Part shown: positions 10,245 through 24,949 of the stretch, in pieces
Layout of the letters: each line of letters begins with the position of its first letter
Position numbering within the stretch: the first letter of the stretch is position 1
Origin: Bos javanicus
Taxonomy: Eukaryota > Chordata > Mammalia > Artiodactyla > Bovidae
DNA length: 64,000 bases
Assembly: GCF_032452875.1 (NCBI RefSeq)
Contig: NW_026893686.1
Location: 540,487 to 604,486 of the forward strand
Direction of reading: 5' to 3'
Program-made: the position numbers and the translations under genes
The notes under the pieces: model-generated
The model's input: the letters and a program-made list of their open reading frames with translations, nothing else
Told to the model about the DNA's origin: nothing
Databases searched by the model: none

Positions 10245-10844
10245 TGTGCCGGGAGCCGGGGAGGCATTCCACTCTGGACAAAGGTCATGAGGAAGGAGGC
10301 TCGGCATACGCAAATGCGGGATCGAGCCTCAGGAGTCCACCCGGATATTCTCGAGCATCTCCCCCCAAAACCGGAGTCTGCCTACTGTATTGCTTTGTGC
10401 TCTCACCTCTGATTTCACTGGGGGCTGTCCCCCACCACCATCTCGCTCTCTCTGTCAAAGAGTTAACTTACAGCTCCAATTCATAAAGTTCCTTGTCATT
10501 CTTCCCTTTAACTTCCAGCTGAGTCTCCATCTGGAGCGCGGAACCCACCACGCTTACTAATTATGCCTGGGCTGCTAAGACCCACTCGAGAAGGTGTCTA
10601 GGGTGAGGCACCTTTCGCTATTCGAGAGGGCGCCTGCGGCCTACGTAAGTGGTGCAAACTTCTTGTCTTGAAGTTTGATTGGTCTTCCGCGTAAACCAAG
10701 CTACTCAGTCTCTTTTCTCCACCGAATTTTCCTACTGAGCTCTCCTCATACTATTATTCTTGACATCTCTGATTAGCATATAAATAGTCGCCTAGGCCAT
10801 CTCTCCTTCGAATACCCTGGATCAGTTGGGGCTGGTCCCCGGCA
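10245..10844 (+). mobile_element. LTR copy 6
   Basis: 600 bp, tract C6A4; next spacer 809 bp, C at the variable site. Confidence 0.88.
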
Positions 10845-11653
10845 GGTGGCGACCGAACAGGGACCTCAGGAGGCAATACTCAAAGAGCTGAGCAGACACG
10901 AACCACGCAATCAGCAGGCAATAAGCATGGAGCTCAGCAGTGACGAATCATGCTGCTCAACTGGCAATAATCAAGCACGTGACCAGGCAGGAATCACGCA
11001 GCTCAGCTGGCAATTGTCAAGCAGATGAGCCGACAGGAATCACGCAGCTCAGCTGGCAATTGTCATGCAGATGAGCCGGCAGGAATCACGCAGCTCAGCA
11101 GGCCCTGATCACGTGACTCTGCAGGCACTGATCACGTGGCTGATCAAGTCCAGATCACGTGACTGAGCATGCACTGATCACGTGGCTATCATGCACTGAT
11201 GACGTGACTGCGCATGCACTGATGACGTGGCTGATCGGGCACTGATCACATGGCTCATCATGCACTGATCACGTGTTTATCAGGCAATGATCAGTGACTG
11301 ACAGGCGCTGATCATGGGACTGTGCACGCACTGATCACGTGGCTATCATGCACTGATCACGTGACTGCGCATGCACTGATGACGTGGCTGTTCGGGCACT
11401 GATCACGTGTTTATCAGGCAGTGATCAGTGACTGACAGGCGCTGATCAGGGGACTGTGCACGCACTGATCAGGTGGCTGATCAGGAACTGACCACCTGAC
11501 CGCGCATGCAGTGATCACGTGGCTGGTCGTTCACTGATCACGTGTTTATCATACGGTGATCACGTGACTGAGAGGCGCTGATCACGTGACTGTGCCGTCA
11601 GTGATCACGTGGCTGAGCAGGCACTGATATCGTGACTGAGCATGCACTGATCA

Positions 11654-12255
11654 TGTGCCGGGAGCCGGGGAGGCATTCCACTCTGGACAAAGGTCATGAG
11701 GAAGGAGGCTCGGCATACGCAAATGCGGGATCGAGCCTCAGGAGTCCACCCGGATATTCTCGAGCATCTCCCCCCAAAAAACCGGAGTCTGCCTACTGTA
11801 TTGCTTTGTGCTCTCACCTCTGATTTCACTGGGGGCTGTCCCCCACCACCATCTCGCTCTCTCTGTCAAAGAGTTAACTTACAGCTCCAATTCATAAAGT
11901 TCCTTGTCATTCTTCCCTTTAACTTCCAGCTGAGTCTCCATCTGGAGCGCGGAACCCACCACGCTTACTAATTATGCCTGGGCTGCTAAGACCCACTCGA
12001 GAAGGTGTCTAGGGTGAGGCACCTTTCGCTATTCGAGAGGGCGCCTGCGGCCTACGTAAGTGGTGCAAACTTCTTGTCTTGAAGTTTGATTGGTCTTCCG
12101 CGTAAACCAAGCTACTCAGTCTCTTTTCTCCACCGAATTTTCCTACTGAGCTCTCCTCATACTATTATTCTTGACATCTCTGATTAGCATATAAATAGTC
12201 GCCTAGGCCATCTCTCCTTCGAATACCCTGGATCAGTTGGGGCTGGTCCCCGGCA
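11654..12255 (+). mobile_element. LTR copy 7
   Basis: 602 bp, tract C6A6; next spacer 809 bp, C at the variable site. Confidence 0.88.
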
Positions 12256-13064
12256 GGTGGCGACCGAACAGGGACCTCAGGAGGCAATACTCAAAGAGCT
12301 GAGCAGACACGAACCACGCAATCAGCAGGCAATAAGCATGGAGCTCAGCAGTGACGAATCATGCTGCTCAACTGGCAATAATCAAGCACGTGACCAGGCA
12401 GGAATCACGCAGCTCAGCTGGCAATTGTCAAGCAGATGAGCCGACAGGAATCACGCAGCTCAGCTGGCAATTGTCATGCAGATGAGCCGGCAGGAATCAC
12501 GCAGCTCAGCAGGCCCTGATCACGTGACTCTGCAGGCACTGATCACGTGGCTGATCAAGTCCAGATCACGTGACTGAGCATGCACTGATCACGTGGCTAT
12601 CATGCACTGATGACGTGACTGCGCATGCACTGATGACGTGGCTGATCGGGCACTGATCACATGGCTCATCATGCACTGATCACGTGTTTATCAGGCAATG
12701 ATCAGTGACTGACAGGCGCTGATCATGGGACTGTGCACGCACTGATCACGTGGCTATCATGCACTGATCACGTGACTGCGCATGCACTGATGACGTGGCT
12801 GTTCGGGCACTGATCACGTGTTTATCAGGCAGTGATCAGTGACTGACAGGCGCTGATCAGGGGACTGTGCACGCACTGATCAGGTGGCTGATCAGGAACT
12901 GACCACCTGACCGCGCATGCAGTGATCACGTGGCTGGTCGTTCACTGATCACGTGTTTATCATACGGTGATCACGTGACTGAGAGGCGCTGATCACGTGA
13001 CTGTGCCGTCAGTGATCACGTGGCTGAGCAGGCACTGATATCGTGACTGAGCATGCACTGATCA

Positions 13065-13665
13065 TGTGCCGGGAGCCGGGGAGGCATTCCACTCTGGACA
13101 AAGGTCATGAGGAAGGAGGCTCGGCATACGCAAATGCGGGATCGAGCCTCAGGAGTCCACCCGGATATTCTCGAGCATCTCCCCCAAAAAACCGGAGTCT
13201 GCCTACTGTATTGCTTTGTGCTCTCACCTCTGATTTCACTGGGGGCTGTCCCCCACCACCATCTCGCTCTCTCTGTCAAAGAGTTAACTTACAGCTCCAA
13301 TTCATAAAGTTCCTTGTCATTCTTCCCTTTAACTTCCAGCTGAGTCTCCATCTGGAGCGCGGAACCCACCACGCTTACTAATTATGCCTGGGCTGCTAAG
13401 ACCCACTCGAGAAGGTGTCTAGGGTGAGGCACCTTTCGCTATTCGAGAGGGCGCCTGCGGCCTACGTAAGTGGTGCAAACTTCTTGTCTTGAAGTTTGAT
13501 TGGTCTTCCGCGTAAACCAAGCTACTCAGTCTCTTTTCTCCACCGAATTTTCCTACTGAGCTCTCCTCATACTATTATTCTTGACATCTCTGATTAGCAT
13601 ATAAATAGTCGCCTAGGCCATCTCTCCTTCGAATACCCTGGATCAGTTGGGGCTGGTCCCCGGCA
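13065..13665 (+). mobile_element. LTR copy 8
   Basis: 601 bp, tract C5A6; next spacer 809 bp, C at the variable site. This is the last of the unbroken C run. Confidence 0.88.
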
Positions 13666-14474
13666 GGTGGCGACCGAACAGGGACCTCAGGAGGCAATAC
13701 TCAAAGAGCTGAGCAGACACGAACCACGCAATCAGCAGGCAATAAGCATGGAGCTCAGCAGTGACGAATCATGCTGCTCAACTGGCAATAATCAAGCACG
13801 TGACCAGGCAGGAATCACGCAGCTCAGCTGGCAATTGTCAAGCAGATGAGCCGACAGGAATCACGCAGCTCAGCTGGCAATTGTCATGCAGATGAGCCGG
13901 CAGGAATCACGCAGCTCAGCAGGCCCTGATCACGTGACTCTGCAGGCACTGATCACGTGGCTGATCAAGTCCAGATCACGTGACTGAGCATGCACTGATC
14001 ACGTGGCTATCATGCACTGATGACGTGACTGCGCATGCACTGATGACGTGGCTGATCGGGCACTGATCACATGGCTCATCATGCACTGATCACGTGTTTA
14101 TCAGGCAATGATCAGTGACTGACAGGCGCTGATCATGGGACTGTGCACGCACTGATCACGTGGCTATCATGCACTGATCACGTGACTGCGCATGCACTGA
14201 TGACGTGGCTGTTCGGGCACTGATCACGTGTTTATCAGGCAGTGATCAGTGACTGACAGGCGCTGATCAGGGGACTGTGCACGCACTGATCAGGTGGCTG
14301 ATCAGGAACTGACCACCTGACCGCGCATGCAGTGATCACGTGGCTGGTCGTTCACTGATCACGTGTTTATCATACGGTGATCACGTGACTGAGAGGCGCT
14401 GATCACGTGACTGTGCCGTCAGTGATCACGTGGCTGAGCAGGCACTGATATCGTGACTGAGCATGCACTGATCA

Positions 14475-15073
14475 TGTGCCGGGAGCCGGGGAGGCATTCC
14501 ACTCTGGACAAAGGTCATGAGGAAGGAGGCTCGGCATACGCAAATGCGGGATCGAGCCTCAGGAGTCCACCCGGATATTCTCGAGCATCTCCCCCAAAAA
14601 ACCGGTCTGCCTACTGTATTGCTTTGTGCTCTCACCTCTGATTTCACTGGGGGCTGTCCCCCACCACCATCTCGCTCTCTCTGTCAAAGAGTTAACTTAC
14701 AGCTCCAATTCATAAAGTTCCTTGTCATTCTTCCCTTTAACTTCCAGCTGAGTCTCCATCTGGAGCGCGGAACCCACCACGCTTACTAATTATGCCTGGG
14801 CTGCTAAGACCCACTCGAGAAGGTGTCTAGGGTGAGGCACCTTTCGCTATTCGAGAGGGCGCCTGCGGCCTACGTAAGTGGTGCAAACTTCTTGTCTTGA
14901 AGTTTGATTGGTCTTCCGCGTAAACCAAGCTACTCAGTCTCTTTTCTCCACCGAATTTTCCTACTGAGCTCTCCTCATACTATTATTCTTGACATCTCTG
15001 ATTAGCATATAAATAGTCGCCTAGGCCATCTCTCCTTCGAATACCCTGGATCAGTTGGGGCTGGTCCCCGGCA
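14475..15073 (+). mobile_element. LTR copy 9
   Basis: 599 bp, tract C5A6, with CCGGTCTG for CCGGAGTCTG (2 bases lost). Next spacer 809 bp, first with A at the variable site. Confidence 0.88.
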
Positions 15074-15882
15074 GGTGGCGACCGAACAGGGACCTCAGGA
15101 GGCAATACTCAAAGAGCTGAGCAGACACGAACCACGCAATCAGCAGGCAATAAGCATGGAGCTCAGCAGTGACGAATCATGCTGCTCAACTGGCAATAAT
15201 CAAGCACGTGACCAGGCAGGAATCACGCAGCTCAGCTGGCAATTGTCAAGCAGATGAGCCGACAGGAATCACGCAGCTCAGATGGCAATTGTCATGCAGA
15301 TGAGCCGGCAGGAATCACGCAGCTCAGCAGGCCCTGATCACGTGACTCTGCAGGCACTGATCACGTGGCTGATCAAGTCCAGATCACGTGACTGAGCATG
15401 CACTGATCACGTGGCTATCATGCACTGATGACGTGACTGCGCATGCACTGATGACGTGGCTGATCGGGCACTGATCACATGGCTCATCATGCACTGATCA
15501 CGTGTTTATCAGGCAATGATCAGTGACTGACAGGCGCTGATCATGGGACTGTGCACGCACTGATCACGTGGCTATCATGCACTGATCACGTGACTGCGCA
15601 TGCACTGATGACGTGGCTGTTCGGGCACTGATCACGTGTTTATCAGGCAGTGATCAGTGACTGACAGGCGCTGATCAGGGGACTGTGCACGCACTGATCA
15701 GGTGGCTGATCAGGAACTGACCACCTGACCGCGCATGCAGTGATCACGTGGCTGGTCGTTCACTGATCACGTGTTTATCATACGGTGATCACGTGACTGA
15801 GAGGCGCTGATCACGTGACTGTGCCGTCAGTGATCACGTGGCTGAGCAGGCACTGATATCGTGACTGAGCATGCACTGATCA

Positions 15883-16483
15883 TGTGCCGGGAGCCGGGGA
15901 GGCATTCCACTCTGGACAAAGGTCATGAGGAAGGAGGCTCGGCATACGCAAATGCGGGATCGAGCCTCAGGAGTCCACCCGGATATTCTCGAGCATCTCC
16001 CCCAAAAAACCGGAGTCTGCCTACTGTATTGCTTTGTGCTCTCACCTCTGATTTCACTGGGGGCTGTCCCCCACCACCATCTCGCTCTCTCTGTCAAAGA
16101 GTTAACTTACAGCTCCAATTCATAAAGTTCCTTGTCATTCTTCCCTTTAACTTCCAGCTGAGTCTCCATCTGGAGCGCGGAACCCACCACGCTTACTAAT
16201 TATGCCTGGGCTGCTAAGACCCACTCGAGAAGGTGTCTAGGGTGAGGCACCTTTCGCTATTCGAGAGGGCGCCTGCGGCCTACGTAAGTGGTGCAAACTT
16301 CTTGTCTTGAAGTTTGATTGGTCTTCCGCGTAAACCAAGCTACTCAGTCTCTTTTCTCCACCGAATTTTCCTACTGAGCTCTCCTCATACTATTATTCTT
16401 GACATCTCTGATTAGCATATAAATAGTCGCCTAGGCCATCTCTCCTTCGAATACCCTGGATCAGTTGGGGCTGGTCCCCGGCA
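15883..16483 (+). mobile_element. LTR copy 10
   Basis: 601 bp, tract C5A6; next spacer 809 bp, A at the variable site. Confidence 0.88.
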
Positions 16484-17292
16484 GGTGGCGACCGAACAGG
16501 GACCTCAGGAGGCAATACTCAAAGAGCTGAGCAGACACGAACCACGCAATCAGCAGGCAATAAGCATGGAGCTCAGCAGTGACGAATCATGCTGCTCAAC
16601 TGGCAATAATCAAGCACGTGACCAGGCAGGAATCACGCAGCTCAGCTGGCAATTGTCAAGCAGATGAGCCGACAGGAATCACGCAGCTCAGATGGCAATT
16701 GTCATGCAGATGAGCCGGCAGGAATCACGCAGCTCAGCAGGCCCTGATCACGTGACTCTGCAGGCACTGATCACGTGGCTGATCAAGTCCAGATCACGTG
16801 ACTGAGCATGCACTGATCACGTGGCTATCATGCACTGATGACGTGACTGCGCATGCACTGATGACGTGGCTGATCGGGCACTGATCACATGGCTCATCAT
16901 GCACTGATCACGTGTTTATCAGGCAATGATCAGTGACTGACAGGCGCTGATCATGGGACTGTGCACGCACTGATCACGTGGCTATCATGCACTGATCACG
17001 TGACTGCGCATGCACTGATGACGTGGCTGTTCGGGCACTGATCACGTGTTTATCAGGCAGTGATCAGTGACTGACAGGCGCTGATCAGGGGACTGTGCAC
17101 GCACTGATCAGGTGGCTGATCAGGAACTGACCACCTGACCGCGCATGCAGTGATCACGTGGCTGGTCGTTCACTGATCACGTGTTTATCATACGGTGATC
17201 ACGTGACTGAGAGGCGCTGATCACGTGACTGTGCCGTCAGTGATCACGTGGCTGAGCAGGCACTGATATCGTGACTGAGCATGCACTGATCA

Positions 17293-17894
17293 TGTGCCGG
17301 GAGCCGGGGAGGCATTCCACTCTGGACAAAGGTCATGAGGAAGGAGGCTCGGCATACGCAAATGCGGGATCGAGCCTCAGGAGTCCACCCGGATATTCTC
17401 GAGCATCTCCCCCCAAAAAACCGGAGTCTGCCTACTGTATTGCTTTGTGCTCTCACCTCTGATTTCACTGGGGGCTGTCCCCCACCACCATCTCGCTCTC
17501 TCTGTCAAAGAGTTAACTTACAGCTCCAATTCATAAAGTTCCTTGTCATTCTTCCCTTTAACTTCCAGCTGAGTCTCCATCTGGAGCGCGGAACCCACCA
17601 CGCTTACTAATTATGCCTGGGCTGCTAAGACCCACTCGAGAAGGTGTCTAGGGTGAGGCACCTTTCGCTATTCGAGAGGGCGCCTGCGGCCTACGTAAGT
17701 GGTGCAAACTTCTTGTCTTGAAGTTTGATTGGTCTTCCGCGTAAACCAAGCTACTCAGTCTCTTTTCTCCACCGAATTTTCCTACTGAGCTCTCCTCATA
17801 CTATTATTCTTGACATCTCTGATTAGCATATAAATAGTCGCCTAGGCCATCTCTCCTTCGAATACCCTGGATCAGTTGGGGCTGGTCCCCGGCA
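17293..17894 (+). mobile_element. LTR copy 11
   Basis: 602 bp, tract C6A6; next spacer 809 bp, A at the variable site. Confidence 0.88.
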
Positions 17895-18703
17895 GGTGGC
17901 GACCGAACAGGGACCTCAGGAGGCAATACTCAAAGAGCTGAGCAGACACGAACCACGCAATCAGCAGGCAATAAGCATGGAGCTCAGCAGTGACGAATCA
18001 TGCTGCTCAACTGGCAATAATCAAGCACGTGACCAGGCAGGAATCACGCAGCTCAGCTGGCAATTGTCAAGCAGATGAGCCGACAGGAATCACGCAGCTC
18101 AGATGGCAATTGTCATGCAGATGAGCCGGCAGGAATCACGCAGCTCAGCAGGCCCTGATCACGTGACTCTGCAGGCACTGATCACGTGGCTGATCAAGTC
18201 CAGATCACGTGACTGAGCATGCACTGATCACGTGGCTATCATGCACTGATGACGTGACTGCGCATGCACTGATGACGTGGCTGATCGGGCACTGATCACA
18301 TGGCTCATCATGCACTGATCACGTGTTTATCAGGCAATGATCAGTGACTGACAGGCGCTGATCATGGGACTGTGCACGCACTGATCACGTGGCTATCATG
18401 CACTGATCACGTGACTGCGCATGCACTGATGACGTGGCTGTTCGGGCACTGATCACGTGTTTATCAGGCAGTGATCAGTGACTGACAGGCGCTGATCAGG
18501 GGACTGTGCACGCACTGATCAGGTGGCTGATCAGGAACTGACCACCTGACCGCGCATGCAGTGATCACGTGGCTGGTCGTTCACTGATCACGTGTTTATC
18601 ATACGGTGATCACGTGACTGAGAGGCGCTGATCACGTGACTGTGCCGTCAGTGATCACGTGGCTGAGCAGGCACTGATATCGTGACTGAGCATGCACTGA
18701 TCA

Positions 18704-19304
18704 TGTGCCGGGAGCCGGGGAGGCATTCCACTCTGGACAAAGGTCATGAGGAAGGAGGCTCGGCATACGCAAATGCGGGATCGAGCCTCAGGAGTCCACC
18801 CGGATATTCTCGAGCATCTCCCCCAAAAAACCGGAGTCTGCCTACTGTATTGCTTTGTGCTCTCACCTCTGATTTCACTGGGGGCTGTCCCCCACCACCA
18901 TCTCGCTCTCTCTGTCAAAGAGTTAACTTACAGCTCCAATTCATAAAGTTCCTTGTCATTCTTCCCTTTAACTTCCAGCTGAGTCTCCATCTGGAGCGCG
19001 GAACCCACCACGCTTACTAATTATGCCTGGGCTGCTAAGACCCACTCGAGAAGGTGTCTAGGGTGAGGCACCTTTCGCTATTCGAGAGGGCGCCTGCGGC
19101 CTACGTAAGTGGTGCAAACTTCTTGTCTTGAAGTTTGATTGGTCTTCCGCGTAAACCAAGCTACTCAGTCTCTTTTCTCCACCGAATTTTCCTACTGAGC
19201 TCTCCTCATACTATTATTCTTGACATCTCTGATTAGCATATAAATAGTCGCCTAGGCCATCTCTCCTTCGAATACCCTGGATCAGTTGGGGCTGGTCCCC
19301 GGCA
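18704..19304 (+). mobile_element. LTR copy 12
   Basis: 601 bp, tract C5A6; next spacer 809 bp, C at the variable site. Confidence 0.88.
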
Positions 19305-20113
19305 GGTGGCGACCGAACAGGGACCTCAGGAGGCAATACTCAAAGAGCTGAGCAGACACGAACCACGCAATCAGCAGGCAATAAGCATGGAGCTCAGCAG
19401 TGACGAATCATGCTGCTCAACTGGCAATAATCAAGCACGTGACCAGGCAGGAATCACGCAGCTCAGCTGGCAATTGTCAAGCAGATGAGCCGACAGGAAT
19501 CACGCAGCTCAGCTGGCAATTGTCATGCAGATGAGCCGGCAGGAATCACGCAGCTCAGCAGGCCCTGATCACGTGACTCTGCAGGCACTGATCACGTGGC
19601 TGATCAAGTCCAGATCACGTGACTGAGCATGCACTGATCACGTGGCTATCATGCACTGATGACGTGACTGCGCATGCACTGATGACGTGGCTGATCGGGC
19701 ACTGATCACATGGCTCATCATGCACTGATCACGTGTTTATCAGGCAATGATCAGTGACTGACAGGCGCTGATCATGGGACTGTGCACGCACTGATCACGT
19801 GGCTATCATGCACTGATCACGTGACTGCGCATGCACTGATGACGTGGCTGTTCGGGCACTGATCACGTGTTTATCAGGCAGTGATCAGTGACTGACAGGC
19901 GCTGATCAGGGGACTGTGCACGCACTGATCAGGTGGCTGATCAGGAACTGACCACCTGACCGCGCATGCAGTGATCACGTGGCTGGTCGTTCACTGATCA
20001 CGTGTTTATCATACGGTGATCACGTGACTGAGAGGCGCTGATCACGTGACTGTGCCGTCAGTGATCACGTGGCTGAGCAGGCACTGATATCGTGACTGAG
20101 CATGCACTGATCA

Positions 20114-20714
20114 TGTGCCGGGAGCCGGGGAGGCATTCCACTCTGGACAAAGGTCATGAGGAAGGAGGCTCGGCATACGCAAATGCGGGATCGAGCCTCA
20201 GGAGTCCACCCGGATATTCTCGAGCATCTCCCCCCAAAAACCGGAGTCTGCCTACTGTATTGCTTTGTGCTCTCACCTCTGATTTCACTGGGGGCTGTCC
20301 CCCACCACCATCTCGCTCTCTCTGTCAAAGAGTTAACTTACAGCTCCAATTCATAAAGTTCCTTGTCATTCTTCCCTTTAACTTCCAGCTGAGTCTCCAT
20401 CTGGAGCGCGGAACCCACCACGCTTACTAATTATGCCTGGGCTGCTAAGACCCACTCGAGAAGGTGTCTAGGGTGAGGCACCTTTCGCTATTCGAGAGGG
20501 CGCCTGCGGCCTACGTAAGTGGTGCAAACTTCTTGTCTTGAAGTTTGATTGGTCTTCCGCGTAAACCAAGCTACTCAGTCTCTTTTCTCCACCGAATTTT
20601 CCTACTGAGCTCTCCTCATACTATTATTCTTGACATCTCTGATTAGCATATAAATAGTCGCCTAGGCCATCTCTCCTTCGAATACCCTGGATCAGTTGGG
20701 GCTGGTCCCCGGCA
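20114..20714 (+). mobile_element. LTR copy 13
   Basis: 601 bp, tract C6A5; next spacer 809 bp, A at the variable site. Confidence 0.88.
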
Positions 20715-21523
20715 GGTGGCGACCGAACAGGGACCTCAGGAGGCAATACTCAAAGAGCTGAGCAGACACGAACCACGCAATCAGCAGGCAATAAGCATGG
20801 AGCTCAGCAGTGACGAATCATGCTGCTCAACTGGCAATAATCAAGCACGTGACCAGGCAGGAATCACGCAGCTCAGCTGGCAATTGTCAAGCAGATGAGC
20901 CGACAGGAATCACGCAGCTCAGATGGCAATTGTCATGCAGATGAGCCGGCAGGAATCACGCAGCTCAGCAGGCCCTGATCACGTGACTCTGCAGGCACTG
21001 ATCACGTGGCTGATCAAGTCCAGATCACGTGACTGAGCATGCACTGATCACGTGGCTATCATGCACTGATGACGTGACTGCGCATGCACTGATGACGTGG
21101 CTGATCGGGCACTGATCACATGGCTCATCATGCACTGATCACGTGTTTATCAGGCAATGATCAGTGACTGACAGGCGCTGATCATGGGACTGTGCACGCA
21201 CTGATCACGTGGCTATCATGCACTGATCACGTGACTGCGCATGCACTGATGACGTGGCTGTTCGGGCACTGATCACGTGTTTATCAGGCAGTGATCAGTG
21301 ACTGACAGGCGCTGATCAGGGGACTGTGCACGCACTGATCAGGTGGCTGATCAGGAACTGACCACCTGACCGCGCATGCAGTGATCACGTGGCTGGTCGT
21401 TCACTGATCACGTGTTTATCATACGGTGATCACGTGACTGAGAGGCGCTGATCACGTGACTGTGCCGTCAGTGATCACGTGGCTGAGCAGGCACTGATAT
21501 CGTGACTGAGCATGCACTGATCA

Positions 21524-22125
21524 TGTGCCGGGAGCCGGGGAGGCATTCCACTCTGGACAAAGGTCATGAGGAAGGAGGCTCGGCATACGCAAATGCGGGA
21601 TCGAGCCTCAGGAGTCCACCCGGATATTCTCGAGCATCTCCCCCCAAAAAACCGGAGTCTGCCTACTGTATTGCTTTGTGCTCTCACCTCTGATTTCACT
21701 GGGGGCTGTCCCCCACCACCATCTCGCTCTCTCTGTCAAAGAGTTAACTTACAGCTCCAATTCATAAAGTTCCTTGTCATTCTTCCCTTTAACTTCCAGC
21801 TGAGTCTCCATCTGGAGCGCGGAACCCACCACGCTTACTAATTATGCCTGGGCTGCTAAGACCCACTCGAGAAGGTGTCTAGGGTGAGGCACCTTTCGCT
21901 ATTCGAGAGGGCGCCTGCGGCCTACGTAAGTGGTGCAAACTTCTTGTCTTGAAGTTTGATTGGTCTTCCGCGTAAACCAAGCTACTCAGTCTCTTTTCTC
22001 CACCGAATTTTCCTACTGAGCTCTCCTCATACTATTATTCTTGACATCTCTGATTAGCATATAAATAGTCGCCTAGGCCATCTCTCCTTCGAATACCCTG
22101 GATCAGTTGGGGCTGGTCCCCGGCA
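21524..22125 (+). mobile_element. LTR copy 14
   Basis: 602 bp, tract C6A6; next spacer 809 bp, C at the variable site. Confidence 0.88.
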
Positions 22126-22934
22126 GGTGGCGACCGAACAGGGACCTCAGGAGGCAATACTCAAAGAGCTGAGCAGACACGAACCACGCAATCAGCAGGC
22201 AATAAGCATGGAGCTCAGCAGTGACGAATCATGCTGCTCAACTGGCAATAATCAAGCACGTGACCAGGCAGGAATCACGCAGCTCAGCTGGCAATTGTCA
22301 AGCAGATGAGCCGACAGGAATCACGCAGCTCAGCTGGCAATTGTCATGCAGATGAGCCGGCAGGAATCACGCAGCTCAGCAGGCCCTGATCACGTGACTC
22401 TGCAGGCACTGATCACGTGGCTGATCAAGTCCAGATCACGTGACTGAGCATGCACTGATCACGTGGCTATCATGCACTGATGACGTGACTGCGCATGCAC
22501 TGATGACGTGGCTGATCGGGCACTGATCACATGGCTCATCATGCACTGATCACGTGTTTATCAGGCAATGATCAGTGACTGACAGGCGCTGATCATGGGA
22601 CTGTGCACGCACTGATCACGTGGCTATCATGCACTGATCACGTGACTGCGCATGCACTGATGACGTGGCTGTTCGGGCACTGATCACGTGTTTATCAGGC
22701 AGTGATCAGTGACTGACAGGCGCTGATCAGGGGACTGTGCACGCACTGATCAGGTGGCTGATCAGGAACTGACCACCTGACCGCGCATGCAGTGATCACG
22801 TGGCTGGTCGTTCACTGATCACGTGTTTATCATACGGTGATCACGTGACTGAGAGGCGCTGATCACGTGACTGTGCCGTCAGTGATCACGTGGCTGAGCA
22901 GGCACTGATATCGTGACTGAGCATGCACTGATCA

Positions 22935-23537
22935 TGTGCCGGGAGCCGGGGAGGCATTCCACTCTGGACAAAGGTCATGAGGAAGGAGGCTCGGCATACG
23001 CAAATGCGGGATCGAGCCTCAGGAGTCCACCCGGATATTCTCGAGCATCTCCCCCCAAAAAAACCGGAGTCTGCCTACTGTATTGCTTTGTGCTCTCACC
23101 TCTGATTTCACTGGGGGCTGTCCCCCACCACCATCTCGCTCTCTCTGTCAAAGAGTTAACTTACAGCTCCAATTCATAAAGTTCCTTGTCATTCTTCCCT
23201 TTAACTTCCAGCTGAGTCTCCATCTGGAGCGCGGAACCCACCACGCTTACTAATTATGCCTGGGCTGCTAAGACCCACTCGAGAAGGTGTCTAGGGTGAG
23301 GCACCTTTCGCTATTCGAGAGGGCGCCTGCGGCCTACGTAAGTGGTGCAAACTTCTTGTCTTGAAGTTTGATTGGTCTTCCGCGTAAACCAAGCTACTCA
23401 GTCTCTTTTCTCCACCGAATTTTCCTACTGAGCTCTCCTCATACTATTATTCTTGACATCTCTGATTAGCATATAAATAGTCGCCTAGGCCATCTCTCCT
23501 TCGAATACCCTGGATCAGTTGGGGCTGGTCCCCGGCA
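22935..23537 (+). mobile_element. LTR copy 15
   Basis: 603 bp, tract C6A7, first of three C6A7 copies in a row; next spacer 809 bp, A at the variable site. Confidence 0.88.
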
Positions 23538-24346
23538 GGTGGCGACCGAACAGGGACCTCAGGAGGCAATACTCAAAGAGCTGAGCAGACACGAACCACG
23601 CAATCAGCAGGCAATAAGCATGGAGCTCAGCAGTGACGAATCATGCTGCTCAACTGGCAATAATCAAGCACGTGACCAGGCAGGAATCACGCAGCTCAGC
23701 TGGCAATTGTCAAGCAGATGAGCCGACAGGAATCACGCAGCTCAGATGGCAATTGTCATGCAGATGAGCCGGCAGGAATCACGCAGCTCAGCAGGCCCTG
23801 ATCACGTGACTCTGCAGGCACTGATCACGTGGCTGATCAAGTCCAGATCACGTGACTGAGCATGCACTGATCACGTGGCTATCATGCACTGATGACGTGA
23901 CTGCGCATGCACTGATGACGTGGCTGATCGGGCACTGATCACATGGCTCATCATGCACTGATCACGTGTTTATCAGGCAATGATCAGTGACTGACAGGCG
24001 CTGATCATGGGACTGTGCACGCACTGATCACGTGGCTATCATGCACTGATCACGTGACTGCGCATGCACTGATGACGTGGCTGTTCGGGCACTGATCACG
24101 TGTTTATCAGGCAGTGATCAGTGACTGACAGGCGCTGATCAGGGGACTGTGCACGCACTGATCAGGTGGCTGATCAGGAACTGACCACCTGACCGCGCAT
24201 GCAGTGATCACGTGGCTGGTCGTTCACTGATCACGTGTTTATCATACGGTGATCACGTGACTGAGAGGCGCTGATCACGTGACTGTGCCGTCAGTGATCA
24301 CGTGGCTGAGCAGGCACTGATATCGTGACTGAGCATGCACTGATCA

Positions 24347-24949
24347 TGTGCCGGGAGCCGGGGAGGCATTCCACTCTGGACAAAGGTCATGAGGAAGGAG
24401 GCTCGGCATACGCAAATGCGGGATCGAGCCTCAGGAGTCCACCCGGATATTCTCGAGCATCTCCCCCCAAAAAAACCGGAGTCTGCCTACTGTATTGCTT
24501 TGTGCTCTCACCTCTGATTTCACTGGGGGCTGTCCCCCACCACCATCTCGCTCTCTCTGTCAAAGAGTTAACTTACAGCTCCAATTCATAAAGTTCCTTG
24601 TCATTCTTCCCTTTAACTTCCAGCTGAGTCTCCATCTGGAGCGCGGAACCCACCACGCTTACTAATTATGCCTGGGCTGCTAAGACCCACTCGAGAAGGT
24701 GTCTAGGGTGAGGCACCTTTCGCTATTCGAGAGGGCGCCTGCGGCCTACGTAAGTGGTGCAAACTTCTTGTCTTGAAGTTTGATTGGTCTTCCGCGTAAA
24801 CCAAGCTACTCAGTCTCTTTTCTCCACCGAATTTTCCTACTGAGCTCTCCTCATACTATTATTCTTGACATCTCTGATTAGCATATAAATAGTCGCCTAG
24901 GCCATCTCTCCTTCGAATACCCTGGATCAGTTGGGGCTGGTCCCCGGCA
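24347..24949 (+). mobile_element. LTR copy 16
   Basis: 603 bp, tract C6A7; next spacer 809 bp, C at the variable site. Confidence 0.88.
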